Shown here: positions 34,578 through 43,086 of the stretch, piece by piece | How positions within the stretch are numbered: position 1 is the stretch's first letter | Layout of the letters: every line of letters starts with the position of its first letter | Assembly: GCA_028285265.1 (NCBI GenBank) | Contig: JANQPX010000068.1 | Coordinates: forward strand, 1-64,000 | DNA: 64,000 nucleotides | Reading direction: 5' to 3' | DNA from: Geminicoccaceae bacterium | GTDB taxonomy: Bacteria; Pseudomonadota; Alphaproteobacteria; Geminicoccales; Geminicoccaceae | Program-made: the position numbers and the translations under genes | The notes under the pieces: generated by a model | What the model was told of the DNA's origin: nothing | The model's database searches: none | The model's input: only the letters and a program-made list of their open reading frames with translations

Positions 34578-35591
34578 TCAAGCAACATCACGGTGGGAGC
34601 CGGTTTGCGCGATGAATCGGATCACGGCATCGGACAGTTGCTTTGGCTGCTCGTCCTGCAGGAAGTGCCCAGCGCTGCGGACAGTGACGTGTTCAACACG
34701 CTTCGCACCCGGAATACGGTCCCGAAAATTACGATCGTGTCCTCTGGTTACAGGATCGCCGTCGGAGAATGCTGTGAGCACCGGCTTTGTGAATGACGAC
34801 AACATGCGCCAAACGCGGTCATTCTCCTCCCTGTCCACCTGATGATGCGGCATGACGGGGAAAAGGGAGGGAAACGACAATGGGCCGGTCAGATAGGATC
34901 GATTGGGAAACGGAGCTTCGTATCCTTTTAAGGCGGCTTCGTCGTGCTTGCCGGTGATGATGCTGAAAACGTCCCGAACTGAAAAAGCAGGGTTCTCCGC
35001 CGCATACTTGACCCAATATGCGGCCGCCATAGGATCGAATTCGGCAAACCTGTCGCGTACGTGCTCGGCTGTGGGGATGGTCAGTGTGGCATATGCTTTT
35101 GCGAGCGCTTTTGATGTCTCAGGGGAAATGTCAGAGGAGTCGAGCAGCATCGTGTTAGTGACAACTATCCGTGAAAATAGTTCCGAGTGACGCGCGACAA
35201 GACGCATGCCAATCATGCCGCCCCAATCCTGAAACAGACCGTTGATGCCGGAGAGCTCAAGCTTCACTAGGAATTGCTCGATCCAGGCTACATGGATCGG
35301 ATAGGAGTAGTCGGCGATGTTGACTGGTTTGTCTGATTTACCGAATCCGATGAGATCGGGTGCGATCACCCTGAAACCTGCTGCCACTAGTGGGCCAATC
35401 ATGTCGCGGTACAGAAATGACCACGAAGGTTGTCCATGGAGGCAGAGGATCGGCTGGCCTGTTTGGGGACCCTCGTCGATATAGTGCATCCGCAGTGCGG
35501 TGCCGTCTGAAGCTGAGACATCGACGTAGTGGGGCTCGAAATCGAAGCCGATATCGCGGAAGAAACTGTCCGGCGTGCGCAAAAAGTCCAT
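34578..35591 (-). CDS. Haloalkane dehalogenase
   Basis: 337 aa from ATG at 35591 (AGAGGA eight bases upstream); the frame runs further upstream but without homology. It hydrolyses carbon-halogen bonds to alcohols. Seen: oxyanion/halide motif LHGQPSWSFLYRDM (52-65, Trp57 a likely halide ligand), nucleophile Asp122 in FQDWGGMIGMRL, with Trp123 beside it, and His309 in SAGHFLQDEQP. The start MDFLRTPDSFF and PHYVDVSASDGTALRMHYID are typical of subfamily I enzymes. Divergent from an XRE regulator with a sharp palindrome between, which is probably how it is controlled. No signal peptide, so cytoplasmic. Confidence 0.88.
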   Translation of the reverse strand: MDFLRTPDSFFRDIGFDFEPHYVDVSASDGTALRMHYIDEGPQTGQPILCLHGQPSWSFLYRDMIGPLVAAGFRVIAPDLIGFGKSDKPVNIADYSYPIHVAWIEQFLVKLELSGINGLFQDWGGMIGMRLVARHSELFSRIVVTNTMLLDSSDISPETSKALAKAYATLTIPTAEHVRDRFAEFDPMAAAYWVKYAAENPAFSVRDVFSIITGKHDEAALKGYEAPFPNRSYLTGPLSFPSLFPVMPHHQVDREENDRVWRMLSSFTKPVLTAFSDGDPVTRGHDRNFRDRIPGAKRVEHVTVRSAGHFLQDEQPKQLSDAVIRFIAQTGSHRDVA

Positions 35592-35699
35592 GTCGTCTGT
35601 CCTCTTGGTTTCGCTGGCGCAAAGAGCACCGAATGGCGCCCTGGGGTTTCTTGGCATCCATCTCCAAGCCCTAGATCGCAGACGATGTCGCCGAGGCCA

Positions 35700-35716
35700 A
35701 TTCCCTGCCAGGGAAT
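35700..35716. promoter_or_regulatory. Palindromic operator between dehalogenase and XRE genes
   Basis: ATTCCCT-GCC-AGGGAAT, perfect 7-bp arms with a 3-base spacer, in the 159-bp divergent region. A natural target for the dimeric XRE protein encoded 35 bases to the right. Confidence 0.7.
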
Positions 35717-35750
35717 GGAGATGGGGACATGGACCTGTTAGTGTCGCTGC

Positions 35751-36557
35751 ATGGAGCCATTAAGGATTGACATGGAGTTTGGGGTTCTTCTGAGGTCGTG
35801 GCGTTCGGAGCGGCGAATGTCACAGCTCGATCTCGCCAATGCAGTCGAGACACCGTCCCGTCACATAAGCTTTCTTGAAACAGGCAGGTCTAAGCCATCG
35901 CGCGCGATGATCACCCGTCTCGCCGCGGCGCTTGGAATCCCTTTGCGCGAGCGTAATGTGATGCTAAGAGCTGCGGGCTTCGCCGATCTCTACGCAGACC
36001 ACGCCCTGTCCGACGATCAGATGGAGCTGCTGCGCCAGGCTGTCGGACGGTTGATCGCGGCGCACGAGCCGTTCCCATCATTTGTCATCGACAGGCAATG
36101 GAACGTATTGGATGCAAATGGACCCGGCTGCGACATACTGCGTCTTGTTGAATCGAAGTTCCCATTTGATCGTTCCCGCGGGACGTTCAACATGATCGAT
36201 GCACTTTTCGGACCGGGCGGCTTTCGAGACTACATCGATAATTGGGAAAACTACGCCCGCCAGTATATTCAAAGGCTTCATCGCGAAGCAGCGACCGATC
36301 GCGAGCTGCGCGAGCAGCTAGACAGGATTCGGAACCATTCCGACCTCCCCAAGGATTGGTGGGCGTTCGACTTCGAATACACAGCGTTTCCGATGCTTCC
36401 GATCGAGATGCGCATCAATGGCGACAAACTAACCTTCTTCACCGTCGTCTCCGCCATCTCGCTCCCGACCGATGCCTTGGCTCAGGATTTGCGGGTAGAG
36501 ACCATGTTCCCAGCAGACGATGCGACTGAAGGAAAGTTCCAACCTGCGGTCCATTAA
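35751..36557 (+). CDS. XRE-family regulator with MmyB-like sensor domain
   Basis: 268 aa. Residues 10-70 are a Cro/C1-type HTH (LLRSWRSERRMSQLDLANAV, then SRHISFLETGRSKPSRAMIT). Residues about 95-260 match the MmyB-like, PAS-related ligand-binding domain of these regulators (FPSFVIDRQWNVLDANGPGC, then DWWAFDFEYTAFPMLP), which in characterised cases binds small ligands such as fatty acids. It diverges from the haloalkane dehalogenase gene; the palindrome at 35700-35716 is the probable operator for both directions. ATG start; short leader of about 35 bases. Confidence 0.88.
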   Translation: MEPLRIDMEFGVLLRSWRSERRMSQLDLANAVETPSRHISFLETGRSKPSRAMITRLAAALGIPLRERNVMLRAAGFADLYADHALSDDQMELLRQAVGRLIAAHEPFPSFVIDRQWNVLDANGPGCDILRLVESKFPFDRSRGTFNMIDALFGPGGFRDYIDNWENYARQYIQRLHREAATDRELREQLDRIRNHSDLPKDWWAFDFEYTAFPMLPIEMRINGDKLTFFTVVSAISLPTDALAQDLRVETMFPADDATEGKFQPAVH

Positions 36558-36937
36558 CTCGGATCGCTGCAGCCGCTCGAAGTACGGTGTCGAAGAGTCG
36601 TAAGACGATATCCGAACGGCTGGTACTCAGTGGGCGTCTTCAGTGCTCTTGATGCTCCCGAGCGAGCACTCCCCGAGAATTTCATGGTCTAGAATCCAAG
36701 TTATCGTGGAGAGGTATTGCAGTTAGAGGATGCGAAGCTGCAACTGGCCTTCAGCAGACTAGAGATGGTCACTTCAAATGCACCCAGTTCGCTCCGCATG
36801 GGCGGGCAGAATTCGAACTGAAGCCGCCTTCACCGGTCGAAAAATGGGCCACTAACTTTGAAGACTATGCTTCCGCCACCCCAAAGGGGCGCGAACTCAT
36901 TGATCGAGATACAGCCAGCTTGAATCGACCCAGGCCA
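36558..36937. other. Gene-free stretch, possible gene debris
   Basis: About 380 bases between convergent regulators. From about 36785 a plus frame gives FAPHGRAEFELKPPSPVEKW and ATPKGRELIDRDTASLNRP, which look protein-like but have no start and no family I recognise. Likely a remnant. Confidence 0.3.
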
Positions 36938-37897
36938 TCACTCATTTCCGGCCTCGCTTAGGGCGTCCGGAATTACCTTTGCTGCAAGATCGATAAAGGC
37001 CCGGACTGCCGGCCGCATCAAGCGACGCGATGGGAACGCCAGCTGAATCGGCGTTCTGCGAACGTCAACACGGGGCAATACACGCTCAAGTCGCCCAGTC
37101 GCGACGTCATCTCTTGCTACGATGTTTGGAAGGACGACAACCATGTCGTTAACGAGAGCAGCTTCCCTCAATAGCCAAGGATTGAGGCAAACGAGTTTCG
37201 GCGTAACATCGAGCACGACTGGGCAATCGCTTTGGTCGAAGACTGTGAGTTGTGGCTTCGATCCAGCACCTGGATGAAGCAGCCCAAGTTTGCAAGTCAA
37301 CAGATCGTCGATTGACTTAAGCATCGCCGATTTTGCTCTGCCGTCGGGCGTGCGACGATATAGGCCCGCATAGACCAAGCCGAGCGGCCTTACAACAAGT
37401 GATTCGTTCTGCACATCGCCAACCCGAATGACGACATCAACTGACTCCTCAATAAGGTCGACGTGCCGGTCGGAGAGTTCGAGATGGAGACTGCACTCGG
37501 GATACTTGTTCAAAAACCTGCCAAGTATCGATCCAAAGATGGCCTGGCCAAAAATGACCGGTGAGCTCACCCGGACTGTGCCCGTCGGCGTTGCTCGCAA
37601 GTTTTCGATAGAGCTGTCGATGGACTTTGCCTCGTTTAGGAGACGCTCGGCGTGCGTCGCGGCCAGCTCGCCGGCATGCGTGACACTGACTGCCCGCGTG
37701 GAACGTTCAAAAAGCAGCAGTCCTGCGCGCGCTTCCATCTTGATCACACGTCTACTCAGTGTCGCAGGTGGCAGTTTTAGCGCCTTTGCAGCCTCTGCGT
37801 AACTTAAGCGACGCCGAAGTTCGACCAGAATTTGCGCGTCGATAAGGTCGGCTATGATCATACCATTTGCATCAATTGTGTGAACCATTTCAGTCAC
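36938..37897 (-). CDS. LysR-family transcription regulator
   Basis: 319 aa. N-terminal winged HTH (about 22-80: LVELRRRLSYAEAAKALKLP, ATLSRRVIKMEARAGLLLFE, RSTRAVSVTHAGE), then the effector-binding domain (about 100-300: GTVRVSSPVIFGQAIFGSIL, HVDLIEESVDVVIRVGDVQN). This profile (CrgA/AphT-like group) usually controls a neighbouring oxidoreductase or is self-regulating. No enzyme gene is adjacent here: the gene to its left is the XRE regulator, convergent, and the right side is gene-free. The first three Met codons (residues 1, 4, 13) are all possible starts. Confidence 0.88.
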   Translation of the reverse strand: MTEMVHTIDANGMIIADLIDAQILVELRRRLSYAEAAKALKLPPATLSRRVIKMEARAGLLLFERSTRAVSVTHAGELAATHAERLLNEAKSIDSSIENLRATPTGTVRVSSPVIFGQAIFGSILGRFLNKYPECSLHLELSDRHVDLIEESVDVVIRVGDVQNESLVVRPLGLVYAGLYRRTPDGRAKSAMLKSIDDLLTCKLGLLHPGAGSKPQLTVFDQSDCPVVLDVTPKLVCLNPWLLREAALVNDMVVVLPNIVARDDVATGRLERVLPRVDVRRTPIQLAFPSRRLMRPAVRAFIDLAAKVIPDALSEAGNE

Positions 37898-38352
37898 TTG
37901 TTCATCTTGCCCAGGTGCTTATGTGTTGGGGGAATGTGATGATCTTGGCAAGAAGAGAAGTCATGACGAAGGTTCGCCTTTTTCCTCCCCAGCTTGGCTC
38001 CGTATGGTGGATTGCGCGTTTGCATACAGTCACGCCCATTTCGGCATCGCTGATGCTTACTCATGCATTGTGGCGAGGTCATAGCAGTAAGCTCTCGACG
38101 CTAATCGCCAGATTCGTGAGACAATCCACGCTGGGTGATCTGTTTGGGTTTGAGCTGGGCGCGCGCAAGGTTAATAGCCTAGATCCGCTCGACGACAAGC
38201 GATACGAGATATCACATCACAAGTTCAGTTGAGCAAAAAGAATGCGCAGAATTAGATCATTTCAATGTGAAATAACAAGATTCTTGTAAACAAGACAAGA
38301 ATTGATCTTGAGCTCTGTTGAAGAGCATTATCGATAAAATGTAAAAAACGCG
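37898..38352. other. Divergent regulatory region between LysR and AraC genes
   Basis: About 455 bases. A plus-strand open frame from about 37963 to 38232 has no strong ribosome site and no recognisable domain. The right part is AT-rich and carries the CAAGA/TCTTG cluster given separately. Promoters for both regulators should lie here. Confidence 0.4.
38276..38310. promoter_or_regulatory. Cluster of CAAGA/TCTTG inverted pentamers
   Basis: Within 35 bases: CAAGA-T-TCTTG-TAAA-CAAGA-CAAGA-ATTGA-TCTTG, six pentamers in alternating orientation, 43 bases before the AraC gene start. The first pair extends to the perfect palindrome ACAAGA-T-TCTTGT. This looks like an operator for several protein subunits, most simply the AraC-type protein itself. 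Confidence 0.6.
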
Positions 38353-39261
38353 ATGGAAATGAAAAACAACAAGAGGAAGTATGATGACTATCTCGCGTTT
38401 TATCAGCGAGTGTACGGTCGATATGTTGTCGAACGCCGTCTTATGGACGGAAAAGACACAATAGGGATGTTCGTCGCGCAGCAACCCGAGGGGTATTTTC
38501 CAGATGAGGCCCTGGCAACCTACAATTTACAAATGAACATTGGCGGCGAATTGCTGGCCGCCGTTGATCTCGGTGCTGGAACTCATGAAGTTCGCATGAG
38601 GCGAGGGGAGTTTGTCATAGCGCCTTCGGAGACATCGACCGACTATAATCTCTATAATAAGCATCGGCTCATGTGCCTAGGCATTCCAGCACGTTTTTTC
38701 GACAACGCTGCCCGCGACCTAGGCATCGATACCGTCGAAATTGAAACGTTGTTGACGGACACCCACCTCGATCCGGTTATTCGTCAGGTCGTTAAAGAAT
38801 GCTGGGCCGAAGCGAATAATGACAACGCCCGTGGGCACCTGTTTGTCGATGCCAACATGATGACACTTGCATCTCGCATCTTGACTCTCGCGACTGGAAG
38901 AGGTCGGGAAATAGAAGAGCAAGTTGGTGCCAAGCTAGCCGATCATCTGTATGATCGCATCTGTCAGTACGTGGACAGCAACATTGACACAAGCCTGCGC
39001 ATGAAGACGCTCGCACGACTAGTCGACATGAATGAATATGCATTTTCCCGTGTTTTCAAAGCTCACACCGGGTTGTCTCCCTATCAATGGGTTATAGAGC
39101 GACGGCTCAACCGCGCGGAATTTCTGTTGAAGCAATCTGACATGAACTTGTCAGAAATTGCGTTCGCTGTCGGGTTTTCCAGTCAATCGCATATGACAAA
39201 CTTGTTCTCTCAGCGCTCCGGAATAACGCCGGCAGAATTCCGCAAAATTTCGCAGCTATAA
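38353..39261 (+). CDS. AraC-family transcription regulator
   Basis: 302 aa. The C-terminal double HTH is complete (about 200-300: MKTLARLVDMNEYAFSRVFK, AHTGLSPYQWVIERRLNRAE, LSEIAFAVGFSSQSHMTNLF). Residues 1-185 are the sensor part, with cupin-like strands (GEFVIAPSETSTDYNLYNKH). Likely activates a neighbouring catabolic gene; the convergent glutathione S-transferase gene is closest, the isochorismatase-type gene next. Upstream pentamer cluster suggests self-control. ATG start. Confidence 0.88.
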   Translation: MEMKNNKRKYDDYLAFYQRVYGRYVVERRLMDGKDTIGMFVAQQPEGYFPDEALATYNLQMNIGGELLAAVDLGAGTHEVRMRRGEFVIAPSETSTDYNLYNKHRLMCLGIPARFFDNAARDLGIDTVEIETLLTDTHLDPVIRQVVKECWAEANNDNARGHLFVDANMMTLASRILTLATGRGREIEEQVGAKLADHLYDRICQYVDSNIDTSLRMKTLARLVDMNEYAFSRVFKAHTGLSPYQWVIERRLNRAEFLLKQSDMNLSEIAFAVGFSSQSHMTNLFSQRSGITPAEFRKISQL

Positions 39262-39288
39262 CTGATGTGACATGAGCTCTTGATGGAC

Positions 39289-39900
39289 TCATGTATAACA
39301 GCTTAGCACCTTTTGAACTGCGAGGTCCTGATCCATCCGGACCTTGAAGGCTTTGAGAAGCGGAAAATCGTCCAGTTTCAGCGGTGTGCCCGCGATCCAA
39401 CGGCTAAGAACATAGAGGTAGGGATCGGCGACGCTACGTTCCGGTCCGAAGACGTAGGTTCCCGTAAGTGTGTCATCTATCAAATCGAAGAGTAGGCGCA
39501 AGCGTTCGTATGCTTGGGCTTTGAGAGCTAAATGTTCCCTATGCTCAGGATGAAATCGAGCCGGCGCAAAGTGTGGTGCGAAAGCAGCATGGACTTCCGT
39601 AGTGTAGAACGACAGCATTTCTGCAAGGCGAGCCCTGCCATAGTGGTTGCGTGTTGGAGCACCAAAGACTTCCGCAGCTTCATCGTCAATAAACATCAAT
39701 AGTGCCGATGCTTCAGTAATGACAGAGTGATCTCGCAACTGCAAGGCGGGCACTGAGCCGAGCGCGTTGATTTGGAGGTAGTCAAGACTGTGGTTCTCGC
39801 CATGTAGCATGAGGCGAAGCTCATAGGGGATTTTGGCCCACTCCAATGCGATATGGACTGCAAGGGCACACGTCCCGGGCATGGAATAGAGCTTCAACAT
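39289..39900 (-). CDS. Glutathione S-transferase
   Basis: 203 aa from the ATG at 39900 (MLKLYSMPGTCALAVHIALE), chosen since the thioredoxin-fold domain starts exactly here; the frame begins five codons earlier. Beta-class-like N-terminus with the Cys/Ser region PGTCALA, cis-Pro motif GSVPALQLRDHSVITEASAL (about 50-68) for glutathione binding, and a helical C-terminal domain from 85 with DPYLYVLSRWIAGTPLKLDD. Conjugates glutathione to electrophiles such as halogenated compounds, in keeping with the dehalogenases in this region. Divergent from the isochorismatase-like gene. Confidence 0.88.
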   Translation of the reverse strand: MLKLYSMPGTCALAVHIALEWAKIPYELRLMLHGENHSLDYLQINALGSVPALQLRDHSVITEASALLMFIDDEAAEVFGAPTRNHYGRARLAEMLSFYTTEVHAAFAPHFAPARFHPEHREHLALKAQAYERLRLLFDLIDDTLTGTYVFGPERSVADPYLYVLSRWIAGTPLKLDDFPLLKAFKVRMDQDLAVQKVLSCYT

Positions 39901-40033
39901 TTTGGCCTCGTGCATTGCAGACAGAGGAAATCAGCTTAGGTCAGTTTGCGCGATCTCGCTTGCAGATCTCCGGGTTGTTTTAGAATTCTGCATTTGACAT
40001 CCGTGCGGCTAGCAGAAACAGCGAGCTTAGCCT

Positions 40034-40045
40034 GTTCGTACGAAC
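40034..40045. promoter_or_regulatory. Palindrome between GST and isochorismatase-like genes
   Basis: GTTCGTACGAAC, a perfect 12-base palindrome in the 238-bp divergent region, 94 bases before the start of the isochorismatase-like gene. A candidate operator for a regulator of both genes. Confidence 0.5.
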
Positions 40046-40138
40046 GAAAATTTGCAGCGCACGGGAAACGTGAAAGATTTCCCACAAGCCAGCCGGTAGC
40101 GTCCGTTGAAGAACTCAACCATCAACGAGGGATACATC

Positions 40139-40840
40139 ATGACTTCATCGACGCCGACTGCGCTGCCGACCGCCGAACTCACACCAGACAATTGCGCATT
40201 CCTGATGATCGATCATCAAGTCGGTCTGATGCAGTTTTTGAGCTCGATCGATCCCCTCCAGCTCAAGAACAACATTCTGGGCCATGCAAGAACCGCAAGA
40301 GCATTCGACATTCCGGTCATCATGGGTACCAGCTGGCCACAGGGACCAAACGGGCCGACGATGCCGGAGCTCAAGGCGCTCTTTCCTGAAGTGGAGGTCA
40401 TTGATCGACCGGTAGTCAACTTCTGGAACGATCCCACTTCGAAGGCGGCTGTTGAAGCAACCGGCCGCAAGAAGCTTGTTATTTCAGGCTTAGCCACCGA
40501 AGTGTGCGCAGCATTTCCAGCGATTTCTGCATTGCGCGACGGCTACGAAGTCTATGTCGTGATCGATGCCAGTGCCGACTTCAATAAGCTCATTACGGAC
40601 GTTACGATGCAGCGCCTTTCCGCAGCCGGAGCCATCGTGACGACTTGGGTTGCGGTGCTTGCTGAACTGGCAGCTAATACGGAACAAAATGGCAGGCATA
40701 TCGGCGTGCTTCTGAGCGACCATATGGGTCAATATTATGCAGCCATGAACAACTTTCTCGGATCGGCTATGAACGCCGAGGACGTTCGTGCCGGGCTGGG
40801 TATGACTGGTCGTCCACCGATTCCGACAGCTGGAGTCTGA
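40139..40840 (+). CDS. Isochorismatase-like cysteine hydrolase (YcaC type)
   Basis: 233 aa from ATG at 40139 (GAGGG upstream). Cysteine hydrolase of the isochorismatase superfamily, close in style to YcaC: AFLMIDHQVGLMQF with Asp25, IPVIMGTSWPQGPNGPTMPE, and KLVISGLATEVCAAFPAISA with the nucleophile Cys123 preceded by the cis-peptide region. The usual catalytic Lys could not be placed with certainty. YcaC-like proteins form large octamer rings; substrate unknown. It is followed 87 bases later by a cupin gene on the same strand. Confidence 0.85.
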   Translation: MTSSTPTALPTAELTPDNCAFLMIDHQVGLMQFLSSIDPLQLKNNILGHARTARAFDIPVIMGTSWPQGPNGPTMPELKALFPEVEVIDRPVVNFWNDPTSKAAVEATGRKKLVISGLATEVCAAFPAISALRDGYEVYVVIDASADFNKLITDVTMQRLSAAGAIVTTWVAVLAELAANTEQNGRHIGVLLSDHMGQYYAAMNNFLGSAMNAEDVRAGLGMTGRPPIPTAGV

Positions 40841-40927
40841 CCAAAATTCGAGAGATTGGAGCCAGCGCGACTTCACGCCGTGCGGCTTGGCTCCAATCTC
40901 ATCCAAACATTCAGCAGAGACGTCTCG

Positions 40928-41392
40928 ATGAAGCAGTACGCAAAGCCAATCATTCACGGTCCCGGAAGCGGCGAACATAATGACGGTTTCGGCTTTAACC
41001 GTTGGTTCCGCATCACGCCCAAGGATACTGATGGAAAGTTCGCCGTGTTTGAAGAGGAAATTCCTGAGGGCGCGGGTCCTCCCATCCACGTTCACAAAAC
41101 AGAATTCGAGCTCTTTATCGTCCTAGACGGGAGGATGAAGTTCCATTGCGATGGAGTCGAGGAGGTCGCAGAGCCCGGCACAACTGTTCTGATTCCGCCG
41201 GGAGCACGACACGCATTCCGCGGCATGGGCCCTGGGACTTCACGCGTTCTGATCATGCTTGCACCTGGGCGAGGTGAAGGCTTGTTCCGTGATTTAGCAA
41301 GTGCCGAGCTTTTGCCACCAACTGACATGGACGCGATCAATGAGATTGCTGCCTGCTACGATGTCGAGTTCGTGGGCCCACCGCTTGACTAG
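40928..41392 (+). CDS. Cupin-domain protein
   Basis: 154 aa from ATG at 40928; the open frame upstream is not conserved-looking. Single cupin barrel: PPIHVHKTEFELFIVLDGRM (motif 1, two His and a Glu) and GTTVLIPPGARHAFRGMGPG (motif 2, one His), so the metal site is complete. Cytoplasmic, no signal peptide. Likely co-transcribed with the isochorismatase-like gene; role unknown, possibly an isomerase or dioxygenase-like enzyme. Confidence 0.8.
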   Translation: MKQYAKPIIHGPGSGEHNDGFGFNRWFRITPKDTDGKFAVFEEEIPEGAGPPIHVHKTEFELFIVLDGRMKFHCDGVEEVAEPGTTVLIPPGARHAFRGMGPGTSRVLIMLAPGRGEGLFRDLASAELLPPTDMDAINEIAACYDVEFVGPPLD

Positions 41393-41429
41393 CATCAGAA
41401 TCGTAAGTCCTTAGCAGGCTATTTCTATC

Positions 41430-41873
41430 GTGACAAAACTGACGCCAAATCGTCATCGCATCGCTGCATCGGATGGTTCTTTGCTCCACGCGGTAAGCTG
41501 TGGTCATGGACCTGCTCTCCTATTTGTTCACGGTTGGCCACAAACTTGGCGAGAATGAAGCAAAGTCAACGCAGATTTGCGAGACGAATACCTATGTGTC
41601 GCGGTTGACCAGCGTGGATATGGCGAAAGTGACAAGGCACACAGCGGGTACGAGATCGAGACGCTAGCTCCGGATCTCACACATGTACTCGATCATCCTA
41701 ATATTGAGAACGTAGGGCTCGTCGCGCATGACATCGGAGGCCCTCCTGCGTGTGCGCTCGCACGACTATATCCGGAACGCGCACGGTCAATGAAGAGTTC
41801 GGTAGTGGTTTCAGCCGCGAGTGATGAGTCGGGCATAGCTGGCTCCCTTTGGGTTTGTTGGCTTTTTGATTAG
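41430..41873 (+). pseudogene. Alpha/beta hydrolase (epoxide-hydrolase-like), broken
   Basis: From GTG at 41430 the frame reads SLLHAVSCGHGPALLFVHGW, PQTWRE, then TGA at 41556-41558, then continues in frame SKVNADLRDEYLCVAVDQRG, YGESDKAHSGYEIETLAPDL and GLVAHDIGGPPACALARLYP. The expected residue at the stop is Trp (TWREW), so one TGG-to-TGA change explains it. After ERARSM the homology ends and the rest of the enzyme (about 150 residues with the catalytic His) is missing. The nucleophile Asp is retained in AHDIGG. A clear pseudogene. Confidence 0.85.
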
Positions 41874-42871
41874 TTGTGGACTTGCAGGATCACTGCGCCC
41901 TTGGTGGAGCCTGCGGTCATGTAATCATGAGCCTCGGCGATCTTTTCGAAGGGGAAGACCTTGTCGACATTCGGCTTGTAGGTGCCGTCTGCGACGCCTT
42001 CCTTCACATAGTCGATGAGACCCGGAAGGTTCTCCGCGTGGTATGTCAGCTCATAGAGCGTGTAGCCTTGAATCGTGATCCCGCGGGTGATCAATTGAGG
42101 ATAGGGCAGAACTGTCTCCTGTCCCCCAATCCCGCCATACATGATTATGGTTCCCCCTTTGGAGACCACATCGCCGGCGAGTTTCGTCGTTAAATCACCC
42201 GTCAGCGCATTGAACGCGATGCGCACGCCCTGTCCGTTTGTGATTTCGCGAATGCGATCAGAGATGTCTTCCTCATCTGTGACGACCACATGATCAGCGC
42301 CGAGGTCCTTCAGCATCTGAGCTTTTTCTTGTGTCCGCGTCGTGGTGATGACAGTGGCACCCGCCCTTTTCGCCGTGGCGATTGCGGCTTGGCCGACGCC
42401 GCCAGAGGCGGGCGTCAGAAGTACAAAATCATCAGATTGGATCTTGGCGTAATGGATCAGTGCGCCGTAGGCGGTGATTGCCTGCATCCAGATCCCGGCG
42501 TTTTCTTCCGGTGTCCATTGCTCGAAGTAGGGCGCCGCGGAGCTTGCGGGCACGATCGCATGTTTGCCGTAAACGGAGTACGTGTTCATTTCGAAAGTCG
42601 GAAGAACTGTGACTCTGTCGCCGGCTTTCCACCCTGTGACGCCCGGACCTGCTTGCTCGACGACCCCAACGGCATAGTTGCCAAGGCTGGTCGGCAGAAC
42701 GGTTTGTTGAACGTAGATCCCCATCCGGTAGAGGACTTCTCCGAAGCCCAGACCGACGGCGTCGACGCGGATCAGAAGCTCGTCCTCTTTGGGGTTTGGC
42801 AGGTCGACAGTCTCATATTTAAGAACGTCCGTGCCGCCGGTTTCGTGCATCATGATAGCTGTGGTTTGCAT
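41870..42871 (-). CDS. Zinc-independent quinone oxidoreductase (MDR family)
   Basis: 333 aa from ATG at 42871. Medium-chain reductase of the quinone-oxidoreductase type: GroES-like N-terminal domain (1-125, DELLIRVDAVGLGFGEVLYR), NAD(P)H-binding Rossmann domain (about 145-265, LLTPASGGVGQAAIATAKRA) and LGADHVVVTDEEDISDRIRE. The zinc-ligand Cys/His of alcohol dehydrogenases are absent. It reduces quinones or activated alkenes with NADPH. A LysR gene lies upstream on the same strand, 215 bases away, and may control it. Confidence 0.88.
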   Translation of the reverse strand: MQTTAIMMHETGGTDVLKYETVDLPNPKEDELLIRVDAVGLGFGEVLYRMGIYVQQTVLPTSLGNYAVGVVEQAGPGVTGWKAGDRVTVLPTFEMNTYSVYGKHAIVPASSAAPYFEQWTPEENAGIWMQAITAYGALIHYAKIQSDDFVLLTPASGGVGQAAIATAKRAGATVITTTRTQEKAQMLKDLGADHVVVTDEEDISDRIREITNGQGVRIAFNALTGDLTTKLAGDVVSKGGTIIMYGGIGGQETVLPYPQLITRGITIQGYTLYELTYHAENLPGLIDYVKEGVADGTYKPNVDKVFPFEKIAEAHDYMTAGSTKGAVILQVHN

Positions 42872-43086
42872 GGCTAAACTCTTTCGTTTCCCTGGTTTGT
42901 CTGATGTCATTGCGGACGAAGATCGCTCAGCAATCTCATGGCGCTAAGGCACGGGCGCGTATTTCAATTTACGCCTTCGCTTTCAGCGACTTGATCTCGG
43001 AGCAATCCCGCTGCGGTGACAGGACAGAAATCGCAGTTCAGTCACCTATTTGGAAATCGAGAGATTTTGTTCCTGCTATCCAGGAA

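Noticed and set aside
41556..41558. TGA decoded as tryptophan or selenocysteine
   Set aside because: The gene is also truncated at its 3' end and TGA is a normal stop for many genes in this window.
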